DNA from: Aquilutibacter rugosus | Lineage (GTDB): Bacteria; Pseudomonadota; Gammaproteobacteria; Xanthomonadales; Xanthomonadaceae | Reading direction: 5' to 3' | Length of the DNA stretch: 64,000 bases | Assembly: GCF_036541335.1 (NCBI RefSeq) | Contig: NZ_JAZHBO010000002.1 | Span: 744,001 to 808,000 of the forward strand | Shown: piece by piece, positions 1-9,733 of the stretch | Numbering within the stretch: position 1 is the stretch's first letter | Layout of the letters: each line of letters opens with the position of its first letter | Program-made: the position numbers and the translations under genes | The notes under the pieces: generated by a model | Databases searched by the model: none | What the model saw: only the letters and a program-made list of their open reading frames with translations | What the model was told of the DNA's origin: nothing

Positions 1-1
1 C

Positions 2-820
2 GCCACGGCACTCTTTGCAAAAGATCCCTACTCTGCGTTTGCCCGCATCTCCGCCCTATTCGAGCCGGTAGCGGCGTTCGATGCCGGTATCCATCCCAGC
101 GCGGTTGTGGATCCGACTGCCGTGATCGATCCGGGTGCAATGATCGGCCCGCAGGTCGTGATTGGTGCTCGTGCAACGGTGGCCGCAGGCGCGCGCATCG
201 GTGCGCAGTGCTATATCGGTGACGACTGCCACGTGGGCGAAGACTGCGAGCTGCAGGCGCGTGTCACATTGTGGCTGCGGGTACGGCTCGGCAAGCGCGT
301 TCGGATTCTGCCGGGTGCCGTGCTTGGCGCCGCAGGCTTTGGCCTGGCAATGGATCAGGGTGCATGGATCAATGTGCCGCAACTGGGTGGTGTGGTTATC
401 GGCGATGATTGCGAAATCGGCGCCAACACCACCATTGATCGTGGCGCCATGGGCGATACCGTGCTCGGCAACGATGTGCGTCTGGACAACCAGATTCAAA
501 TTGCACATAACGTGCAAATCGGGGATCACACCGCCATGGCCGGCTGCTCGGCGGTTGCGGGTAGCGCGGTGATTGGCCGATACTGTCTGATTGGCGGCAA
601 TGCCGGGATTCTCGGTCACCTTACGGTTGCAGATCGCGTCACTGTGACTTCCAAGAGTCTGGTGACCCATAGCATCCGAGAGCCCGGTGAATACTCGTCC
701 GGCACACCGCTAATGGAAAACCGCGAGTGGCGCAAAAACGCTGCTCGTTTTAAGCAACTCGACGCCCTTGCGCGCCGACTCGGTCAACTGGTCAGGTCGA
801 GCGGCGCTTCGGGCGACTAA
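2..820 (+). CDS. lpxD: UDP-3-O-acylglucosamine N-acyltransferase LpxD (5' truncated by window)
   Basis: LpxD adds the second, N-linked hydroxyacyl chain from acyl-ACP to UDP-3-O-acylglucosamine, the third step of lipid A synthesis, in the cytoplasm. The reading frame is open to the left edge, and 272 residues are visible of a family usually near 340, so about 70 N-terminal residues lie outside. The visible part starts inside the uridine-binding domain (DPYSAFARISALF). It continues as left-handed beta-helix hexapeptide repeats of the V-I-G-x-x type, contains NTTIDRG and the catalytic-type QIAHNVQIGD, and ends in a charged alpha-helical tail (KNAARFKQLDAL). It heads the lpxD-fabZ-lpxA-lpxB cluster, 39 bases before fabZ. 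The identification is firm. Confidence 0.96.
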   Translation, partial: ATALFAKDPYSAFARISALFEPVAAFDAGIHPSAVVDPTAVIDPGAMIGPQVVIGARATVAAGARIGAQCYIGDDCHVGEDCELQARVTLWLRVRLGKRVRILPGAVLGAAGFGLAMDQGAWINVPQLGGVVIGDDCEIGANTTIDRGAMGDTVLGNDVRLDNQIQIAHNVQIGDHTAMAGCSAVAGSAVIGRYCLIGGNAGILGHLTVADRVTVTSKSLVTHSIREPGEYSSGTPLMENREWRKNAARFKQLDALARRLGQLVRSSGASGD

Positions 821-859
821 ACGCCGGCTCACCTCAGGCTCGGCCAAGGAAATACCCGC

Positions 860-1333
860 ATGACAACGCCTTCCACCATTGAACTACCGGTCAAGATCGA
901 AACGATTGAGACCCTGCTGCCGCATCGTTATCCGTTCCTGCTGGTGGATCGCGTCACCGAATTCGAACCGGGCAAACGCCTGTGCGGCTACAAGAACGTC
1001 TCCAACAACGAGCCGTTTTTTCAGGGCCATTTTCCCGGTCATCCGGTCATGCCGGGCGTGCTGGTGGTTGAGGCCATGGCCCAATGCGGTGGCCTGCTTA
1101 CACAGCTGACGGCGCAGCAGAACGGCACCCACATTGCCGGACAGGAACAGCTGTTCTACATGGTCAAGATTGACAACGCGCGTTTCTCGCGCATGGTCCA
1201 ACCCGGTGACAAACTGGAGATGGAGGTCGTGCTGAGCCGCACCATCCGTAATATGGCATTGTACAGCTGCAAGGCGATGGTCGACGGCGAACTTGCCGCC
1301 TCGGCCGACGTGCTGTGTGCCGCCGCCAGCTAA
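860..1333 (+). CDS. fabZ: 3-hydroxyacyl-[acyl-carrier-protein] dehydratase FabZ
   Basis: This hot-dog-fold dehydratase removes water from 3-hydroxyacyl-ACP in fatty acid elongation and competes with LpxA/LpxD for the same substrate pool, which explains its place among lpx genes. The 157 residues match the family length. The catalytic His is in GHFPGHPVMPG (about residue 57) and the catalytic Glu in VEAMAQ (about residue 71); LLPHRYPFLLVDRV near residue 20 is the typical N-terminal motif. It starts at ATG and ends two bases before the lpxA start, so the two genes are surely cotranscribed. Confidence 0.97.
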   Translation: MTTPSTIELPVKIETIETLLPHRYPFLLVDRVTEFEPGKRLCGYKNVSNNEPFFQGHFPGHPVMPGVLVVEAMAQCGGLLTQLTAQQNGTHIAGQEQLFYMVKIDNARFSRMVQPGDKLEMEVVLSRTIRNMALYSCKAMVDGELAASADVLCAAAS

Positions 1334-1335
1334 AC

Positions 1336-2124
1336 ATGGAACCGCTCATTCATCCCAATGCCGTCATCTCTCCGGGCGCAAAAATCGGCGCCGATGTTCG
1401 CATCGGACCGTTCTGCACCATTGGTGATGAGGTCGAAATCGGTGACCGCTGTGTCATCGGCCCCAACTGCACGATTACGGGGCCGACCCGCATCGGACCC
1501 GACAACACCTTTGCCGGTCACTGCTCCATCGGCAGCGATCCGCAGGATAAGAAATACAAGGGCGAACGCGTTGAACTGGTCATCGGTGCCGGCAACTGTT
1601 TCCGCGAGTTCTGTACCGTCAATCGGGGAACGGGCGAAGGCGGTGGCATCACGCGGATCGGCGACCGCAACTGGTTCCTGGCCTATGTGCATGTCGCGCA
1701 CGACTGTATCGTCGGTGATGACTGTGTGTTTTCCAACAACGCGACGTTGGCGGGCCATGTCGAGATTGGCAATCACGTCATCCTGTCGGGTTTTGCCGGT
1801 GTGCATCAGTTCTGCCGCATTGGCGATCATGCCTTCATTGGCATGGGCGCCTTCGTCAATGGCGATGTGCCGCCGTTTGTGATCGTTGCGCAGGAGTCCT
1901 ACTCCCGACCGCGCGGAATCAATGCCGAGGGCCTCAAGCGCCGTGGCTTTGATGCCGAACGCATCGCACTGATCAAGCGCGCCTACCGTAGCCTGTTTGT
2001 TTCCGGCGCCACCCTCAGCGATGCGCGCGAAATCATTGCGACGCTGCAGACCGAGACCGGTAACTCCGATCTGAAACTGCTGCTGGACTTCCTGGACAGC
2101 GCGCAACGCCCATTGCTGCGGTGA
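1336..2124 (+). CDS. lpxA: Acyl-[ACP]--UDP-N-acetylglucosamine O-acyltransferase LpxA
   Basis: LpxA catalyses the first step of lipid A synthesis, transferring a 3-hydroxyacyl chain to O-3 of UDP-GlcNAc. The protein is 262 residues, the family norm. Its N-terminal two thirds are hexapeptide repeats (IHPNAVISPGAKIG onward) forming the beta-helix. The catalytic His sits in VHVAHDCIVGDD, and GSDPQDKKYKGE is the family signature. The C-terminal part is helical (AEGLKRRGF). The ATG at 1336 is chosen because it follows the fabZ stop by two bases and gives the standard MEPLIHPNAV start. The 3' end overlaps the lpxB GTG by four bases. Confidence 0.97.
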   Translation: MEPLIHPNAVISPGAKIGADVRIGPFCTIGDEVEIGDRCVIGPNCTITGPTRIGPDNTFAGHCSIGSDPQDKKYKGERVELVIGAGNCFREFCTVNRGTGEGGGITRIGDRNWFLAYVHVAHDCIVGDDCVFSNNATLAGHVEIGNHVILSGFAGVHQFCRIGDHAFIGMGAFVNGDVPPFVIVAQESYSRPRGINAEGLKRRGFDAERIALIKRAYRSLFVSGATLSDAREIIATLQTETGNSDLKLLLDFLDSAQRPLLR

Positions 2125-3302
2125 GCACTTCACACCGCCCGCTGCGCATCGCCCTCATTGCGGGCGAGAGTTCCGGGGATGTGCTGGGCGCCGCCTTGCT
2201 CGCTGAATTGCGCCGCCGACATCCGGACGCCGAATTTGCCGGGATCGGCGGGCCGCATCTGGCATCGGCCGGTATGCAGTGCTGGGCCGATGCCGAAGAA
2301 CTGGCCGTAATGGGCCTGAGCGAAGTGCTACGCCACCTGCCGCGGCTGTTGCGCCTTCGTCGGCAAATCCGTGAGCGAATTCTGGCCTGGCAGCCCGATG
2401 TGATGATTGGCGTTGATGCGCCCGACTTTAACTTGGGTGTGGAACGCTGGCTCAAGCAACGCGGCGTGCGCACCATTCATTTCATCAGCCCTTCGGTCTG
2501 GGCTTGGCGCGAACAACGTGCCGAGAAGATCGGCGAATCCGCTGACCGCGTCCTGTGTCTGTTTCCGATGGAACCCGCGATCTACGCGCGCCATGGCGTT
2601 GATGCGGTCTTCGTCGGCCACCCGCTGGCCGATCAGATGCCGCTGGAGCCGCAAGTCACTGCTGCACGTTCCGCCTTGAACTTGCCGCCCGATGCCACCG
2701 TACTGGGCATGTTGCCCGGCTCGCGCGGCTCCGAACTGCGCATGCTGGCGCCGACCTTTCTGTCCGCTGCCGCTCTGCTGCTACGCGAGAATCCGCAGTT
2801 GCTGATTGCGGTCCCGCTAGCCACACCCGCCATCGAGCATAAGTGGGAGGCACTGCTCGCCGCCCATCCCGATCGGGAACTGCTGCAGCCGGCACTGCAC
2901 GTGTATACGCGCCACGCACAGGAAGTGCTGACCGCCGCCGATGCCACCGTGCTTGCGTCCGGCACCGCCGCCCTCGAAGCAATGATGGCCAAGCGCCCAA
3001 TGGTTGTTGCACATCGCATCTCGCCCGTCACCTATGCCATCGTCAAAATGTTTGGCATGCTCAAAACCGATGTGTATTCCCTGCCGAACGTTCTTGCCGG
3101 CCGCCAACTGATCCCTGAGCTGATGCAGGACCGCTGCACGCCTGAATTAATCGCGCAGGAGCTGCGCCGGGCGCTGGCCTCCACATCGGACTTTGAACGC
3201 AACGTACTACCGACTCTGACGGCGCTGCATCAGCAGCTAAGGCGTGATGCCGCCTCCCGAGCGGCCGAATCGGTCCTTGAACTGACCGGTTTGACGGCAT
3301 GA
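2121..3302 (+). CDS. lpxB: Lipid-A-disaccharide synthase LpxB
   Basis: LpxB is a membrane-associated glycosyltransferase (GT19) that condenses UDP-2,3-diacylglucosamine with lipid X to give the lipid A disaccharide. It has 393 residues with the N-terminal IALIAGESSGDVLGA motif and the C-terminal donor-site stretch TVLASGTAALEAMM. PSVWAWREQRAEKI in the middle is typical of the family. It starts at GTG inside the lpxA stop (GTGA overlap), indicating translational coupling. Its stop overlaps the rnhB ATG in the same way. Confidence 0.96.
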   Translation: MSTSHRPLRIALIAGESSGDVLGAALLAELRRRHPDAEFAGIGGPHLASAGMQCWADAEELAVMGLSEVLRHLPRLLRLRRQIRERILAWQPDVMIGVDAPDFNLGVERWLKQRGVRTIHFISPSVWAWREQRAEKIGESADRVLCLFPMEPAIYARHGVDAVFVGHPLADQMPLEPQVTAARSALNLPPDATVLGMLPGSRGSELRMLAPTFLSAAALLLRENPQLLIAVPLATPAIEHKWEALLAAHPDRELLQPALHVYTRHAQEVLTAADATVLASGTAALEAMMAKRPMVVAHRISPVTYAIVKMFGMLKTDVYSLPNVLAGRQLIPELMQDRCTPELIAQELRRALASTSDFERNVLPTLTALHQQLRRDAASRAAESVLELTGLTA

Positions 3303-3901
3303 TTGCGGGCATTGACGAAGCCGGTCGCGGCCCTCTTGCCGGCCCGGTGGTCGTGAGTGCGGTGATCCTGGATCCGGACCGCCCGATCGACGGTTTGAAC
3401 GACTCGAAACAGCTCAAAGCGTCCACGCGCGATCGGCTCTATGACCGCATCATCGAATGCGCGGCCGCCTATAGCGTCGTCATCGTCGAGCCCGAGTTCA
3501 TCGATCAGCACAACATTCTGCAGGCCACGCTATGGGGCATGCGCGAGTCCGCAGTCCGGTTGAACCGCCCGCTGACGGAGTGCCTAATCGACGGCAACCG
3601 CGTCCCGACCGACATGCCGGCGTCGAGCCGAGCCATCGTCAAGGGCGATGCAACTGAACCCGCGATCATGGCCGCCTCGATTCTGGCCAAAGTAACGCGC
3701 GACCGCCTAATGTGCGAGTTGGCGCTGCAGTATCCCCAATACGGCTTCGAAGTGCACAAGGGCTACCCGACCCCCGCCCATTTGCAGGCCCTGCGCCAAT
3801 TTGGCCCATGCGACCGGCATCGCCGCAGCTTTGGACCGGTGCGCGCTCTGCTTCCTGAGCTTGTCAAGACTGCCCCCGCGCAAGCCGACCTGTTACCCTG
3901 A
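3299..3901 (+). CDS. rnhB: Ribonuclease HII
   Basis: RNase HII nicks RNA-DNA hybrids and single ribonucleotides embedded in DNA. It is 200 residues with the signature AGIDEAGRGPLAGPVV at the N-terminus, which supplies the DE metal ligands. The third acidic ligand lies in ECLIDGNR, and the C-terminal YPQYGFEVHKGY is the family's substrate-sensing segment. The ATG overlaps the lpxB stop by four bases (ATGA). Its position between lpxB and dnaE is conserved in many gammaproteobacteria. Confidence 0.97.
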   Translation: MIAGIDEAGRGPLAGPVVVSAVILDPDRPIDGLNDSKQLKASTRDRLYDRIIECAAAYSVVIVEPEFIDQHNILQATLWGMRESAVRLNRPLTECLIDGNRVPTDMPASSRAIVKGDATEPAIMAASILAKVTRDRLMCELALQYPQYGFEVHKGYPTPAHLQALRQFGPCDRHRRSFGPVRALLPELVKTAPAQADLLP

Positions 3902-3924
3902 ACGCTTCCGCCGCTGCAGCCGTC

Positions 3925-6900
3925 ATGACGCCGTTCGTTCACCTCAACGTCCATAGCGAATACTCGCTCGTCGATTCGACGGTGCGGATCAAACCGCTGG
4001 TCGCAAGAGCGGCAGCCCTGGGTCAGCCGGCCCTGGCGATCACCGATGTCAACAACCTCTTCGCTGCGGTTAAGTTCTACCGCGCGGCCGATAGTGCGGG
4101 CATCAAACCGATTCTCGGCGCCGAGCTCGATGTCGCCAACGGCAACGAACCCGCTTCGCGCCTGACCCTGCTGTGCCGCAATCACCAGGGCTATCTGACA
4201 CTATCGCGCCTGATCACTCGGATGTGGATGGAAGGCCACCGCACCGACGGTGTCGTTCTGCGCCCCGAATGGTTGCGCGCCGACCGCAACGGTTTATTCC
4301 TGCTGGCCGGTCGTCAGTCGCCGGGCGCCAAGCTGCTGCACGATGGCAAGGACGAGCTCGCTCTGGCCTGGCTTGCCGACTGGCAGACCGAATTCGGCGA
4401 TGATCTGTTTCTGGCACTGTCCCGCTGCGGTCACGCCGACGATGCGCACTTCAATCCGTTTGCGCTGCATGCCTCCGGCCGTCGCGGCATTCCGGTCGTT
4501 GCCACCAACGCCGTAGAGTTCCTGGATGCCGACGGATTCGAGGCTCACGAGGCGCGCGTCTGTATCGCGACCAAGCACGTGCTGGCCGATCCGCGTCGCC
4601 CAAAACTGTTCACACCCGAGCAATACCTGAAAGATGGCGATGCCATGGCGGCATTGTTCGAGGATGCGCCCGACGCCATTGCCAATTCGGTCGCTCTGGC
4701 GCAGGCCTGCAACGTGCATCTGTCATTGGGCAAGGTGTCGCTCCCCGCGTTTCCGGTGCCCGATGACCAGACCGTCGAGTCGTGGTTGCGCCGGCAGGCA
4801 CGCGAAGGCTTGCAGGCACGTTTAGAGCGTCAACCGCTGGCGCGGGGCAAGACCCGCGAAGATTACGATGCCCGTCTGGAAACCGAGCTGGATGTGATCA
4901 TCCGCATGGATTTCCCGGGCTACTTTCTGATCGTGGCCGACTTTATCAACTGGTCCAAAGATCACGGCATTCCGGTGGGACCGGGCCGTGGTTCGGGTGC
5001 CGGCTCGCTGGTGGCTTGGGCGCTGGGCATTACCGATCTCGATCCGCTGCCCTACGATCTTCTGTTCGAACGCTTCCTCAATCCCGAACGCGTTTCGATG
5101 CCCGACTTCGACATTGACTTCTGCATGGACCGCCGTGACGAAGTCATCGAATACGTGTCGCGCAAGTACGGTCGCGATCGGGTGTCGCAGATCATCACCT
5201 ACGGCACCATGGCCGCCAAGGCTGCAGTGCGCGATACCGGTCGTGTGCTTGGCCATCCCTTCCCCGTAGTCGATGGCATCTCCAAACTCATTCCCAACGT
5301 GCTTGGCATTGGCCTGCCGGACGCACTGGGCCTGAGTGCCGATTCCGAACGCGATCCGGAAAAGCGCAAAAAACTGCTGGAAAACAAGTCCGAAGAACTC
5401 CGCCAGCGCTACGACGATGAGGACGACGTCCGAGATCATCTTGATCTGGCGATGGAGCTTGAGGATCTAACCCGCAACGCCGGCAAGCACGCCGGTGGTG
5501 TGGTCATCGCACCCTCACCGCTGTCGGACTTCTGCCCGCTCTACGCCGAGCATGACGAAGGCAGTCTCGGCCGCAATCCGGTCACCCAATTCGATAAGGA
5601 CGACGTCGAAGCCGTGGGTCTGGTCAAGTTCGACTTCCTCGGCCTGCGCACGCTAACGATCATCGACTGGGCGGTCAAGTCCATCAATCGCCGTCGTGCT
5701 GCAGCCAAGGAGCCGCTGCTCGATATCGCGTTGCTGGAACTGACCGACGCACCGACGTATCGCCTGTTTGCCCGCGGCCAGACCGTGGCAGTGTTCCAGT
5801 TCGAATCGCCCGGCATGCGTAAGATGCTGGTGCAGGCCAAACCCGATACCTTCGAAGATCTCATCGCGCTCGTGTCGCTGTATCGGCCGGGCCCGATGGA
5901 TCTGATCCCCAGCTTCGTGGCACGTAAGCACGGTGAAGAAGCCATCGAATATCCTCACGCATTGCTGGAGCCCGTACTCGCGCCGACATACGGCGTGGTG
6001 GTGTACCAGGAACAGGTGATGCAGACCGCGCAGATACTGGCCGGTTATTCACTGGGTGGTGCCGACATTCTGCGTCGTGCAATGGGCAAGAAAAAGCCCG
6101 AAGAAATGGTCAAGGAACGGGCCAAGTTCGAAGCCGGTGCCTTGGAGCATCACGGTATTGAGCCGCGCCAGTCCGGACCGATCTTTGACCTGCTCGAAAA
6201 GTTTGCAGGCTACGGCTTCAACAAATCGCACGCCGCCGCGTATTCGCTGGTGGCGTATCAGACTGCCTGGTTAAAGGTTCATTACCCGGCTGACTTTATG
6301 GCGGCCACGCTGTCTTCGGATATGGACAGCACCGACAAGGTGGTCAACTTCCTGCGCGAATGTGCCGCTCTGGAGCTGGACGTTCAGCCGCCCCACGTCA
6401 ACGCTTCGAACTACCGTTTTGACGCACTCGATCCGCGCACGATCCGTTACGGTCTCGGTGCGATTAAGGGCGTCGGTCAGGGCATTTGCGATGCGATCTC
6501 GGCGGCCCGCTCCGCCGCAGGCCCATTCCGTGATCTGGCGGATTTCCTGCAGCGTCTGGCCGAGTCGCGGATCTCACGCAACACCTTCGAAGCGCTGGTC
6601 AATGCCGGTGCGCTCGATGGCTTGGCTGACACGAGAGCATCGCTGTTAGGCCTGTGGCCATCGGCCGCGAAAGCACTCGACCAGTGGCTGCACGAAAAAT
6701 CGAGCGGACAGCAAGGTCTGTTCGGTGGCGGCGGTACGACACCCGATCTGCACATCCCGACCTTGTCGTTGCCGGAGCTGCCCAAATCGCAATTGCTGCA
6801 ACGGGAGTTTGCGCAACTCGGACATTACCAGTCCGGTCACCCGTTCGATGATGCAGCGCTGGATGCGATCCCGCTGCTTGGTCGCCATCTGGGCAATCTC

Positions 6901-7461
6901 GAATCGCTGTGGATTGCACGGACTGCAAGCACCAACAGCAACGGCTTCTCGCGCGGCATTGACATGGTGATTGCCGGCATGGTGATGGAAGTGCGCAACC
7001 GCGGCGACCGCCAGCAGATCGTCAAACTCGAAGATGGGCACGGCGTCATCGAAGTGCTGTTCTTTAACGATGCCGCGGCGGAATTCGCGCATTTGCTAAC
7101 GCGTGACAGGCCACTGCTGATCCAAGGCAGCCTGAACGAAGATCGCTTTAACGGCGGTCTGAATTTCCGCGCCAAACAGGCCTGGGATTTTGATCTGTTC
7201 TTTGCGCGTTACGCCCGCCATGCGCAATTGAGCGTGGATCTGGGCGCAGCCGACGTCAACAGTCTGAACGATATGTTGCGTGCACATCGCAACGGACCGG
7301 TGGCGTTACGCTGGGATCTGCATCTGGCCGATGGCACGCGCGGCGTCGTAGATCAGGCCGGTACGCAGGGCATTGCGCTCGACCGCGCCACTGCAGAACA
7401 ACTGCGCGCGCAGCCCGGTGTGCGCCGACTCCGCCTTCGTTTCGATAGGCCCTGGGATTGA
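3925..7461 (+). CDS. dnaE: DNA polymerase III alpha subunit DnaE
   Basis: This is the catalytic subunit of the replicative polymerase. The 1178 residues fit the family. The PHP domain begins at FVHLNVHSEYSLVDS. The polymerase active-site motif PDFDIDF is near residues 393-399, and the HhH/thumb region includes YGFNKSHAAAYSLV. A clamp-binding pentapeptide QQGLF lies near residue 930, where E. coli DnaE has its internal beta-binding site. An OB fold follows (VIAGMVMEVRNRGDRQQIVKLED). The start is the ATG 23 bases after rnhB. A 59-base gap then separates it from accA. Confidence 0.98.
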   Translation: MTPFVHLNVHSEYSLVDSTVRIKPLVARAAALGQPALAITDVNNLFAAVKFYRAADSAGIKPILGAELDVANGNEPASRLTLLCRNHQGYLTLSRLITRMWMEGHRTDGVVLRPEWLRADRNGLFLLAGRQSPGAKLLHDGKDELALAWLADWQTEFGDDLFLALSRCGHADDAHFNPFALHASGRRGIPVVATNAVEFLDADGFEAHEARVCIATKHVLADPRRPKLFTPEQYLKDGDAMAALFEDAPDAIANSVALAQACNVHLSLGKVSLPAFPVPDDQTVESWLRRQAREGLQARLERQPLARGKTREDYDARLETELDVIIRMDFPGYFLIVADFINWSKDHGIPVGPGRGSGAGSLVAWALGITDLDPLPYDLLFERFLNPERVSMPDFDIDFCMDRRDEVIEYVSRKYGRDRVSQIITYGTMAAKAAVRDTGRVLGHPFPVVDGISKLIPNVLGIGLPDALGLSADSERDPEKRKKLLENKSEELRQRYDDEDDVRDHLDLAMELEDLTRNAGKHAGGVVIAPSPLSDFCPLYAEHDEGSLGRNPVTQFDKDDVEAVGLVKFDFLGLRTLTIIDWAVKSINRRRAAAKEPLLDIALLELTDAPTYRLFARGQTVAVFQFESPGMRKMLVQAKPDTFEDLIALVSLYRPGPMDLIPSFVARKHGEEAIEYPHALLEPVLAPTYGVVVYQEQVMQTAQILAGYSLGGADILRRAMGKKKPEEMVKERAKFEAGALEHHGIEPRQSGPIFDLLEKFAGYGFNKSHAAAYSLVAYQTAWLKVHYPADFMAATLSSDMDSTDKVVNFLRECAALELDVQPPHVNASNYRFDALDPRTIRYGLGAIKGVGQGICDAISAARSAAGPFRDLADFLQRLAESRISRNTFEALVNAGALDGLADTRASLLGLWPSAAKALDQWLHEKSSGQQGLFGGGGTTPDLHIPTLSLPELPKSQLLQREFAQLGHYQSGHPFDDAALDAIPLLGRHLGNLESLWIARTASTNSNGFSRGIDMVIAGMVMEVRNRGDRQQIVKLEDGHGVIEVLFFNDAAAEFAHLLTRDRPLLIQGSLNEDRFNGGLNFRAKQAWDFDLFFARYARHAQLSVDLGAADVNSLNDMLRAHRNGPVALRWDLHLADGTRGVVDQAGTQGIALDRATAEQLRAQPGVRRLRLRFDRPWD

Positions 7462-7520
7462 GCGGTACGGATCGGCCGAACGGGTTAAAATGATCGGTCT
7501 GACATCCAAGGAACAACCCC

Positions 7521-8471
7521 TTGCAGTATCTGGATTTTGAACGGCCCATCGCCGACCTGGAAACCAAGATCAACGATTTGCGCCAAGCCGCTCTGGGCGG
7601 TGCTAGCGTCAATGTCGATGCGGAGTTGCACGCCCTGCAGGATAAAATGCGCAAGCGCACCGCACAGATCTTCCGCGATCTGACGCCGTGGCAAGTGGCG
7701 CAACTGGCGCGTCATCCGTCGCGCCCGTACACACTCGACTACATCGAAGCCATGTGCGATGAATTCCAGGAGCTGGCCGGTGACCGCGCGTTTGCTAACG
7801 ACCGTGCCATCGTCGCCGGTATCGGTCGGATCAAGGGCCGTCCCGTTGCCATTATCGGTCATGAAAAAGGTCGCGATACCAAGGCCAAGGTCCGCCGCAA
7901 CTTCGGCATGCCCAAGCCCGAGGGTTATCGCAAAGCGCTGCGCATCATGAAGCTCGCAGAGCGTATGGGCCTGCCGATCCTGACGTTCATTGACACTGCC
8001 GGCGCCTGGCCCGGAATCGATGCCGAGGAGCGCGGCCAGTCCGAAGCAATTGCCCGCAACCTCATGGAAATGAGCGAACTGCGCGTGCCGATTGTCTGCA
8101 CGGTCATTGGCGAAGGCGGTTCGGGCGGTGCGCTGGCCATCGGTGTCGGGGACCGCACCATCATGCTCGAATATTCGACCTACTCGGTCATCTCGCCCGA
8201 GGGCTGTGCTTCCATTCTGTGGAAGACTGCCGACAAAGCCAAGGACGCGGCCGAACAACTGGGCCTGACCGCCGACCGCCTGAAATCGCTCGGACTGATC
8301 GACAAAATCGTGCGTGAGCCCACCGGCGGCGCACATCGCAATCCGCGCCAAATGGCCGGTCGACTGCGCACCGTGCTGCTCAATGAGCTCGATGCCCTGC
8401 AGTCGCTGTCCATCAACGAGCTGCTGGAACGCCGCTACGCACGGCTTCGTTCCTACGGTGCTTACGAATAA
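7521..8471 (+). CDS. accA: Acetyl-CoA carboxylase carboxyltransferase subunit alpha
   Basis: AccA, with AccD, transfers the carboxyl group from carboxybiotin to acetyl-CoA, making malonyl-CoA for fatty acid synthesis. It has 316 residues. LDFERPIADLETKI is the standard N-terminus, and GEGGSGGALAIGVGD is the oxyanion-hole region of the crotonase-like fold. The start is TTG at 7521, preceded by AAGGAA; this gives the normal family length and no nearby ATG is in frame. Its last 14 bases overlap the likely GTG start of tilS. Confidence 0.96.
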   Translation: MQYLDFERPIADLETKINDLRQAALGGASVNVDAELHALQDKMRKRTAQIFRDLTPWQVAQLARHPSRPYTLDYIEAMCDEFQELAGDRAFANDRAIVAGIGRIKGRPVAIIGHEKGRDTKAKVRRNFGMPKPEGYRKALRIMKLAERMGLPILTFIDTAGAWPGIDAEERGQSEAIARNLMEMSELRVPIVCTVIGEGGSGGALAIGVGDRTIMLEYSTYSVISPEGCASILWKTADKAKDAAEQLGLTADRLKSLGLIDKIVREPTGGAHRNPRQMAGRLRTVLLNELDALQSLSINELLERRYARLRSYGAYE

Positions 8472-9729
8472 CATTCCCGCGGATGTGCCCTCGGCGCTAG
8501 CTGTCGGATACAGCGGCGGCCGGGATTCGACTGTGCTGCTGCACTGGCTGCAGCGTCTGCAGCTACCGTTTGAGGCCATCCATTGCCATCATGGCTTGCA
8601 GCCACAGGCCGATGCATGGGCCGCGCACTGTCAGCAGACTTGCGATGCGCTCGGGGTTCCGTTGCATATCGTCAGGCTCGACGCGCAGGCACTACAGGCT
8701 TCGACCGACGGCATCGAGGCGGCTGCGCGTCATGCACGCCTAGCCGCCTTCGCCCATGCCGTACCCGCTGCGACCATTGCCCTCGCCCATCACCAGGATG
8801 ACCAGGCCGAGACGTTTCTGCTGCGGGCCTTGCGCGGTTCCTCGGCGCAGGGACTGGGAGCCATGCGCCGACATGCACAAGTTCGCGGCGTCCGCTTGTG
8901 GCGTCCACTGCTAACTTGCACACGCAACGACCTGCAGCGCTACGCTCTCGAGCATGGTTTGCACTGGATTGAGGATCCGAGCAACAGCGATTTGCGCTTC
9001 GACCGCAATTTTCTGCGTCAACAGATCGTTCCGTTGCTGCAGAGTCGCTGGCCTGCAGCGACGCAGCGACTGGCGCGTTCCGCCGAACTGGCCGCCCACG
9101 ATGCGGATGCCCTCGACACCTTTCTGCATCGCCAAGCGCAAGGGTCTTTGCATCCGTTGCGTCTGGCGACCGATGCCTCTGCGCCCGATCGCCACCACGC
9201 CCTGCGGCGACACCTGCGTACGATGGGCCTGGCACCGTTACCCGAAACGGCTTATGGCGAACTCGACCGCCTGATTCGCGCTCCGCGGCCCGATAGCGAG
9301 TTTGCCCTGCAAGGTGATGGCTACACGCTGCGTTACTGGCGCGACCATCTGCATGTGACGCACGAGTTGCCCGATTGGACTTGTCCGATCAAGGTGCAGA
9401 TCCCACCCGGCGGCAGCTTGGATGAAACGTTTACCCTGCTCGGGCGCTTGCAGGTCAGCAACCCCAGTCCGGAGACACTGATCCTGCATCTGCACCCGCG
9501 GCGCGGCGGAGAACGCATTCAGCAGCCCGGGCGCAGCCATAGCCACACCGTCAAAGACATCTTGAATACCAGCGAAGTCCCGCCCTGGGCACGTCAGCGA
9601 TTGCCGCTAATCAGCGATGTCGAAGGCACACTCTGGTGGATCGGCCACATCGCAAGCTCAGAGGCTTATGAACGGGCACATCGTGAACACGAGATCACGG
9701 TGAGCTGGCAGCCGCATGATTTAAACTAG
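8458..9729 (+). CDS. tilS: tRNA(Ile)-lysidine synthase TilS
   Basis: TilS converts C34 of the CAU-anticodon tRNA-Ile to lysidine, using ATP and lysine, so that it reads AUA. It is 423 residues from the GTG at 8458. The N-terminal PP-loop is GYSGGRDSTVLLH (about residues 15-27), followed by HHGLQPQAD, ALAHHQDDQAETFLLR and IEDPSNSD, all typical of TilS. The C-terminal substrate-binding domain contains RRGGERIQQPGRSHSHTVKD. The frame is open further left into accA, but the PP-loop should sit near the N-terminus, so the GTG overlapping accA by 14 bases is preferred. Confidence 0.94.
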   Translation: MLTNNIPADVPSALAVGYSGGRDSTVLLHWLQRLQLPFEAIHCHHGLQPQADAWAAHCQQTCDALGVPLHIVRLDAQALQASTDGIEAAARHARLAAFAHAVPAATIALAHHQDDQAETFLLRALRGSSAQGLGAMRRHAQVRGVRLWRPLLTCTRNDLQRYALEHGLHWIEDPSNSDLRFDRNFLRQQIVPLLQSRWPAATQRLARSAELAAHDADALDTFLHRQAQGSLHPLRLATDASAPDRHHALRRHLRTMGLAPLPETAYGELDRLIRAPRPDSEFALQGDGYTLRYWRDHLHVTHELPDWTCPIKVQIPPGGSLDETFTLLGRLQVSNPSPETLILHLHPRRGGERIQQPGRSHSHTVKDILNTSEVPPWARQRLPLISDVEGTLWWIGHIASSEAYERAHREHEITVSWQPHDLN

Positions 9730-9733
9730 ACCA

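Noticed and set aside
8314..8457. Upstream extension of tilS
   Set aside because: The extra 48 residues lie within accA and are Cys/Ser/Pro-rich shadow sequence; the PP-loop belongs at the N-terminus.
7485..8579. Long open frame antisense to accA
   Set aside because: It mirrors accA codon structure on the other strand. The translation is His/Gly/Arg-rich without a recognisable fold, while accA is certain.
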